Of a stretch of DNA of 10,131 nt, positions 6,395 through 10,131 are shown one piece after another. Position 1 is the stretch's first letter. Each line of letters begins with the position of its first letter. This stretch comes from JBMFOH01 sp049969715 [NCBI: bacterium] (GTDB lineage Bacteria; DUMJ01): assembly GCA_049969715.1 (NCBI GenBank), contig JBMFOH010000044.1, positions 1 to 10,131 on the forward strand. The letters are read 5' to 3'. The notes under the pieces were generated by a model, which saw only the letters and a program-made list of their open reading frames with translations, was not told where the DNA came from and ran no database searches. Both the position numbers and the translations under genes were made by a program.

Positions 6395-7611
6395 AGTATA
6401 CCTCCTAGTAGGTCTCTAGTCTTAATAGCATTGCCACTAGCTATGGATTTATTGGCAGAGATTCCTATTATTATGGACATAGCCCCTGCCCTTGAGTCTG
6501 CCATATGTCCAAGGGGATCAGAGAGATTTTCTAGAAAGAGCATCCTTTGAAGCCTTTCATCTGAACCTCCATGACCTCCTGTAGCCTTCGGAATCTCATA
6601 GGTTATAATCTCATCCTTTCTATTAAATACTCTTACATACTGATTTGGTTCTTTAACAGAATGTCCACTGTGAAACTCCTCGGCTTCTACTCTTCCATCT
6701 GCTCCATTAATTGATATCCTCCATCCCTCGTATGGACTATATGCTATTAGAGAATATGTCAATATGGCTCCCTTTGAGTATTTGACATTTACACTCATAG
6801 TATCTTCTATATCTATCTCAGGGGAAAATATACACCTATCTCTATAGTATCCATCTATGTCCTCTGCATCGAAGTAAAACGCCTTCATAAATGGGTCCTT
6901 AGAGTAATCAACAAAGAATTCACAGGTATCCTTATACTTACAGGTTAGGCATCTCTCACCCCTTTTTTCTCTTGTTGGTCCGTAAAATCTTCTTGAGCCA
7001 AATGCATATACAATCTCTGGATCTTCTTCTAACCACCAATTTATTATATCAAAGTGGTGGGTAGCCTTATGAACTAATAATCCACCTGAATTTTCTTTTC
7101 TTCTATGCCATCTTCTAAAGTAATCTGCCCCATGTCTGGTATCTAAAAACCATTCAAAGTCTATGCTCAGAATTTTCCCTATGATCCCTTCCTTTAATAG
7201 CTCTTTTATCCTCGTGACATATGGGTTAAATCTATAGTTAAAGGTAACTATTATCTTCCTACCTGTTCTTCTCTCTGCTTCTAACATAGCCTTACACTTT
7301 TCTTCATCTATGGTCATAGGCTTCTCTACAATGACATCACAACCAGCATCCATAGCTCTTATGGCGTACTCATGATGGTATCTATCTATTGTTGTTACTA
7401 TTACATAGTCCGGATTAGTCTCTTTTATCATCTTATCGAAATCTTCAAATATAGGAACCCCTCCACAATGGTTACTAATATACTCTGCCCTTTTCCTGTT
7501 TATATCAAATACACCTACCAACTTAGCATAATCTCTAAATTTTTCGGTTATAGGAAGGGCATACATGTAGAATCCTCTGCTACTTGCACCTGCCAATGCA
7601 TATCTTTTCAT
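6391..7611 (-). CDS. Gfo/Idh/MocA family NAD(P)-dependent sugar oxidoreductase with a Cys4 cluster
   Basis: 406 residues. The Rossmann half opens with YALAGASSRG (4-12), then VGVFDINRKRA for the adenosine ribose, VIVTTIDRYHHEYAIRAMDAG, and the family hallmark VEKPMT (E96-K97-P98). The C-terminal alpha/beta half has GGLLVHKATHHFDIINWW (177-193), where H185 or H186 is the likely catalytic base. Family members oxidise or reduce a sugar or cyclitol carbon, often making a keto intermediate. Unusual within the domain is C221-x2-C224-x5-C230 plus C260, which could bind a structural metal; related oxidoreductases may share it. AAGGAGG precedes ATG 7611. It lies 14 bases after the alpha/beta hydrolase gene and overlaps the URO-D-like gene by 4 bases, so it belongs to one operon. 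The substrate is unknown, probably the sugar handled by the neighbouring isomerase. Confidence 0.92.
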   Translation of the reverse strand: MKRYALAGASSRGFYMYALPITEKFRDYAKLVGVFDINRKRAEYISNHCGGVPIFEDFDKMIKETNPDYVIVTTIDRYHHEYAIRAMDAGCDVIVEKPMTIDEEKCKAMLEAERRTGRKIIVTFNYRFNPYVTRIKELLKEGIIGKILSIDFEWFLDTRHGADYFRRWHRRKENSGGLLVHKATHHFDIINWWLEEDPEIVYAFGSRRFYGPTREKRGERCLTCKYKDTCEFFVDYSKDPFMKAFYFDAEDIDGYYRDRCIFSPEIDIEDTMSVNVKYSKGAILTYSLIAYSPYEGWRISINGADGRVEAEEFHSGHSVKEPNQYVRVFNRKDEIITYEIPKATGGHGGSDERLQRMLFLENLSDPLGHMADSRAGAMSIIIGISANKSIASGNAIKTRDLLGGIL

Positions 7612-7625
7612 CTATTTTCCTCCTT

Positions 7626-9614
7626 CTAGTACTTGTATACCTTTATTCCACCTAACTCCTCTATCTTTGCTACTTCTCCTCTAGCGTCTCTAGGATTAAC
7701 TATCATCACTTTTTTATCACCTATAGATAGTATAAGGTCTTCTATGTCGAAGTATTTGGCAATTCCATATATTTCTAACCTTGGGTCATACTTATAATAT
7801 TTAGAAAAGATGATATCCTCATAAGAATAGAGTAGGTCTTCTAGGTATACCTCTTCTATTTCCTTATTTATTACACTTGCAAATAGTGCATATATAGTGC
7901 TTATCCCTTTTCCAGCTATTGCAATATTTATATTAGGATTGGTGCCTTTTACATACTCGATAGCTCTTAATATATCAAAGACCCTTAATGCTGTTAAAGA
8001 GGTTCCAAGCATCATTAAGTCGAAATTTAATTTGTACTCTGTCCCGTAATATTCATAGAAACCGTAAGGATTTATGTCTCTACACTTTACAGCCCCTATA
8101 CCTCTAGGGTCAAACACAAAGACATCCCCTTCGGCTAGAAATCTTCTGACCAAGTCAGATTCCTTCTGTATGTCATTTGTGCCTTCATCAAAAAGGATTA
8201 TTGTACACTTTTTCCTATTTTCTCCTTCTATATAAATTCCTGCAGTAGCTATATCCTTCTCTGGGAACATAAAGACCTTCTTATAATTAAGTGTACTATT
8301 GAGGAAATTAAAACTCCCTTCTTCTATAACTCTTGGGTATAGAGGTTTATCATCCTGAGGAAGATTCAATATCTCTATCAGTTTCTCTCTTATCTTTTCT
8401 TTACCAGATATCCTTTTACAGTTTTTCTTATAGTACTCATAGTTTAATGAGCTAATATCCTTAGCAGAATCAAACTCAGCCAATACTTGCCCATAATTAG
8501 TGCATTTTAAAACTTCTTTCCTCTCTATATTTATACTTTCAGCTATATTGCTCGTTTCTTCCCCTTTTAGATATCTTACAAACCATTTCACCGCTTCCCT
8601 TCTCAGCTCATCGTTATAACTGTGTGTTCCTTTGGCTATGTATAGTTTTATATTCTCTTCCTTACCATATAACCTGTACATCTTTTTAGCCCTCTCGTAA
8701 GAATTAATTGTCCCTTCTATGCAGAAGAAATCAGAGTCAACCGACCCTATCATTACTGGTTTTGGTGCAAAACAAGATATGAAATCATCATAGTTTAGCC
8801 CCATAACTATAGCCTTAAATATATTCTGTTCACTATCATGAGCCTGACCTGTCTTCATATACTCTTCTCTAGATGTGATATACGTGCAAGGTACAGCTAC
8901 TTTTATCCTTGGCTCCAACAACATCATATAGGAGGACTGAGTTCCACCTCCAGAATTCCCAGTTAACCCTAGTCTTGTAGAATCAACTTCAGGCAATACT
9001 TCTAGAAAGTCTATGGCTCTTATTAGGTCCCATATGAAGTATCTGGCAATATTGGCACCTGCTAGTGTACATTGCAGCCCTGCATATGAATGTTCTATTG
9101 TTCCCCATCTTATTATGGTTCTCTTTAACTCTTTGTCGTAGTACTGCATCCTCTCCCCTTGACCGACTGGATCTACAGCAAGTACTATGAAACCATTATT
9201 AACCAATTCTATACAGACTTTCTGATACTCTGGACAACTCTTCGCCCACTCCCAGTGTCCACAAGCAAATAGAATAGCAGGAAGTTTTTTGTCTATGTCC
9301 TTAGGCATATAAAGATTAGCTGTTACATAAAACTTAGGAAGACTCTGATATATCACCTTCTTTATGATATAAGAGTCTTTTTCTATTACACCAGTATACA
9401 TTGGATTTAAGTCTGTCTTCTCTATATTTAAGCCGCCAATAGCGGTTATAAAATAATCCCTTATCTTTTCTCTCCTTTTTTCAAATTCTTCTATACTTTT
9501 AATACTACTCTTTTCTTCATCCTCCTTTTTAAAGAATTCAAAAGCTCTTCTTTTTACATATTCAGGTAACTGATTTTCTACATCATAATATCCATCTAAA
9601 AATGGCTTAAACAT
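7626..9614 (-). CDS. Two-lobed alpha/beta hydrolase, acetylxylan-esterase-like
   Basis: 662 residues, about twice a single alpha/beta hydrolase. The first lobe (about 85-350) has the strand LPAILFACGHWEW, then VLAVDPVGQGER (144-155), the nucleophile elbow G219-N-S221-G-G-G, an acid near D293 (GSVDSDFF) and H331 (KGTHSY). This is a complete Ser-Asp-His triad. The pattern resembles acetylxylan esterase/prolyl-oligopeptidase-like enzymes that remove acyl groups from carbohydrates. The second lobe (about 440-662) repeats the fold weakly: FVFDPRGIGA (499-508) and a degenerate elbow G568-K-G570-I-S572, where Gly replaces the nucleophile Ser, so it is probably structural. No signal peptide is seen, so it acts inside the cell, perhaps on imported oligosaccharides. 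AGGAGG lies 9 bases before ATG 9614. It is 13 bases after the isomerase gene. Confidence 0.82.
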   Translation of the reverse strand: MFKPFLDGYYDVENQLPEYVKRRAFEFFKKEDEEKSSIKSIEEFEKRREKIRDYFITAIGGLNIEKTDLNPMYTGVIEKDSYIIKKVIYQSLPKFYVTANLYMPKDIDKKLPAILFACGHWEWAKSCPEYQKVCIELVNNGFIVLAVDPVGQGERMQYYDKELKRTIIRWGTIEHSYAGLQCTLAGANIARYFIWDLIRAIDFLEVLPEVDSTRLGLTGNSGGGTQSSYMMLLEPRIKVAVPCTYITSREEYMKTGQAHDSEQNIFKAIVMGLNYDDFISCFAPKPVMIGSVDSDFFCIEGTINSYERAKKMYRLYGKEENIKLYIAKGTHSYNDELRREAVKWFVRYLKGEETSNIAESINIERKEVLKCTNYGQVLAEFDSAKDISSLNYEYYKKNCKRISGKEKIREKLIEILNLPQDDKPLYPRVIEEGSFNFLNSTLNYKKVFMFPEKDIATAGIYIEGENRKKCTIILFDEGTNDIQKESDLVRRFLAEGDVFVFDPRGIGAVKCRDINPYGFYEYYGTEYKLNFDLMMLGTSLTALRVFDILRAIEYVKGTNPNINIAIAGKGISTIYALFASVINKEIEEVYLEDLLYSYEDIIFSKYYKYDPRLEIYGIAKYFDIEDLILSIGDKKVMIVNPRDARGEVAKIEELGGIKVYKY

Positions 9615-9627
9615 ATTTAGAATCCTC

Positions 9628-10131
9628 CTAAATACCTAATCTCTTAGCTAAATCTTCTAAGAATTTCTTGGAATCTATATATGCTTTTTCTATATCAGGA
9701 ACATTTCCTATGTCTATAGCTACATAACCCTGATAATTATGCTTTTTTAGAGCTAGGAATATCCCTTCCCAATCTATATTCCCCTTTCCTAATGGTAAGT
9801 GTTCATTAACCTTTCCGTCATTATCAGACACATGGAGGTAAAAGATTCTATTCCTTAATTTTTCCACTGAAAGAGGTAAAATTTCTTTCTGAGCATTCTG
9901 ATGGCCTGTATCTAAAACTGCTCCGAAATTATCACTCTTTACATGATCCATCAATCTAAGAAGAGCATCTGTATTACTTATAATTTCCCCTACTCTTGGT
10001 TCTAGACAGAATTTTAATCCAGCTGATTTAGCAGTTTCACTGGCAAATCTAAAACTATCTACTAGCACATCCCATAGTACATCCCAACTAAAATTAGGGT
10101 CTATCTTTACTCTATAGTGTTTCCCATAACT
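9628..10131 (-). CDS. Sugar-phosphate isomerase/epimerase (xylose-isomerase-like TIM barrel), 5' end outside the window
   Basis: The frame is open to base 10131, so the N-terminal part is outside the window. About 168 residues are visible. A GTG at 10068 is internal, since coding sequence (including S-W-D-V-L-W-D-V) continues upstream of it. Typical C-terminal motifs of the AP-endonuclease-2/xylose-isomerase-like barrel are present in order: GLKFCLEPR (metal-ligand Glu), AVLDTGHQN (Asp and His), FYLHVSDNDGKVNEHLPLGKGNIDW (His, Asp and the G-x-G-x-x-D/W turn) and VAIDIG. Family members isomerise or epimerise sugars or cyclitols such as ketoses or inosose using a divalent metal. It is the first gene visible in the minus-strand operon, 13 bases ahead of the esterase-like gene. 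The specific substrate cannot be inferred. Confidence 0.9.
   Translation of the reverse strand, partial: SYGKHYRVKIDPNFSWDVLWDVLVDSFRFASETAKSAGLKFCLEPRVGEIISNTDALLRLMDHVKSDNFGAVLDTGHQNAQKEILPLSVEKLRNRIFYLHVSDNDGKVNEHLPLGKGNIDWEGIFLALKKHNYQGYVAIDIGNVPDIEKAYIDSKKFLEDLAKRLGI

Noticed and set aside
1-10131. CRISPR array, tRNA/rRNA genes, transposase or insertion-sequence ends
   Set aside because: No regularly spaced repeats, no recognisable tRNA or rRNA segments, and no transposase-like protein in any frame that I could read.

Overview
The window looks like chromosomal DNA from an AT-rich, probably thermophilic, saccharolytic bacterium. The proteins are rich in Lys, Glu, Ile and Arg. Arginine is written mostly AGA/AGG and isoleucine often ATA, and genes are packed with short gaps or 4-base overlaps. 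The consensus parS site and parAB pair fit a bacterial chromosome, probably not very far from its origin. Phylum cannot be fixed from these genes; a Dictyoglomota-, Atribacterota- or Thermotogota-like lineage is a guess.

Left part (1-2388): the 5' part of a GH32 beta-fructosidase gene on the + strand stops abruptly at about base 180. It abuts the 3' end of a minus-strand NUDIX hydrolase gene. The NUDIX gene overlaps by 4 bases the end of an unusual gene that joins a membrane chemoreceptor (two membrane segments, HAMP-like region, full MCP signalling hairpin) to only the C-terminal half of a GT-B glycosyltransferase. This stretch looks rearranged, or misassembled at one or more joints.

Middle part (2445-5260): parA and parB overlap on the minus strand, with a perfect 16-bp parS palindrome just upstream of parA. 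Divergent from parA, after an intergenic region with two inverted repeats and candidate promoters, lies a + strand pair. The first is a bacteriohemerythrin gene whose frame is broken inside an (ATTG)4 tract just before the last two iron ligands. The second is a short arginase-superfamily protein with its metal-ligand motifs intact.

Right part (5234-10131): a tight minus-strand operon reads, in transcription order, a sugar-phosphate isomerase/epimerase-like TIM barrel (5' end outside the window), a two-lobed alpha/beta hydrolase resembling acetylxylan esterases, a Gfo/Idh/MocA oxidoreductase with a four-cysteine cluster, and a URO-D-superfamily protein that is not HemE. The set suggests breakdown or remodelling of an esterified or otherwise modified sugar; the substrate and the role of the URO-D-like member are unknown. 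No tRNA, rRNA, CRISPR array, transposase or convincing intrinsic terminator was seen, and no gene-free stretch exceeds about 130 bases.
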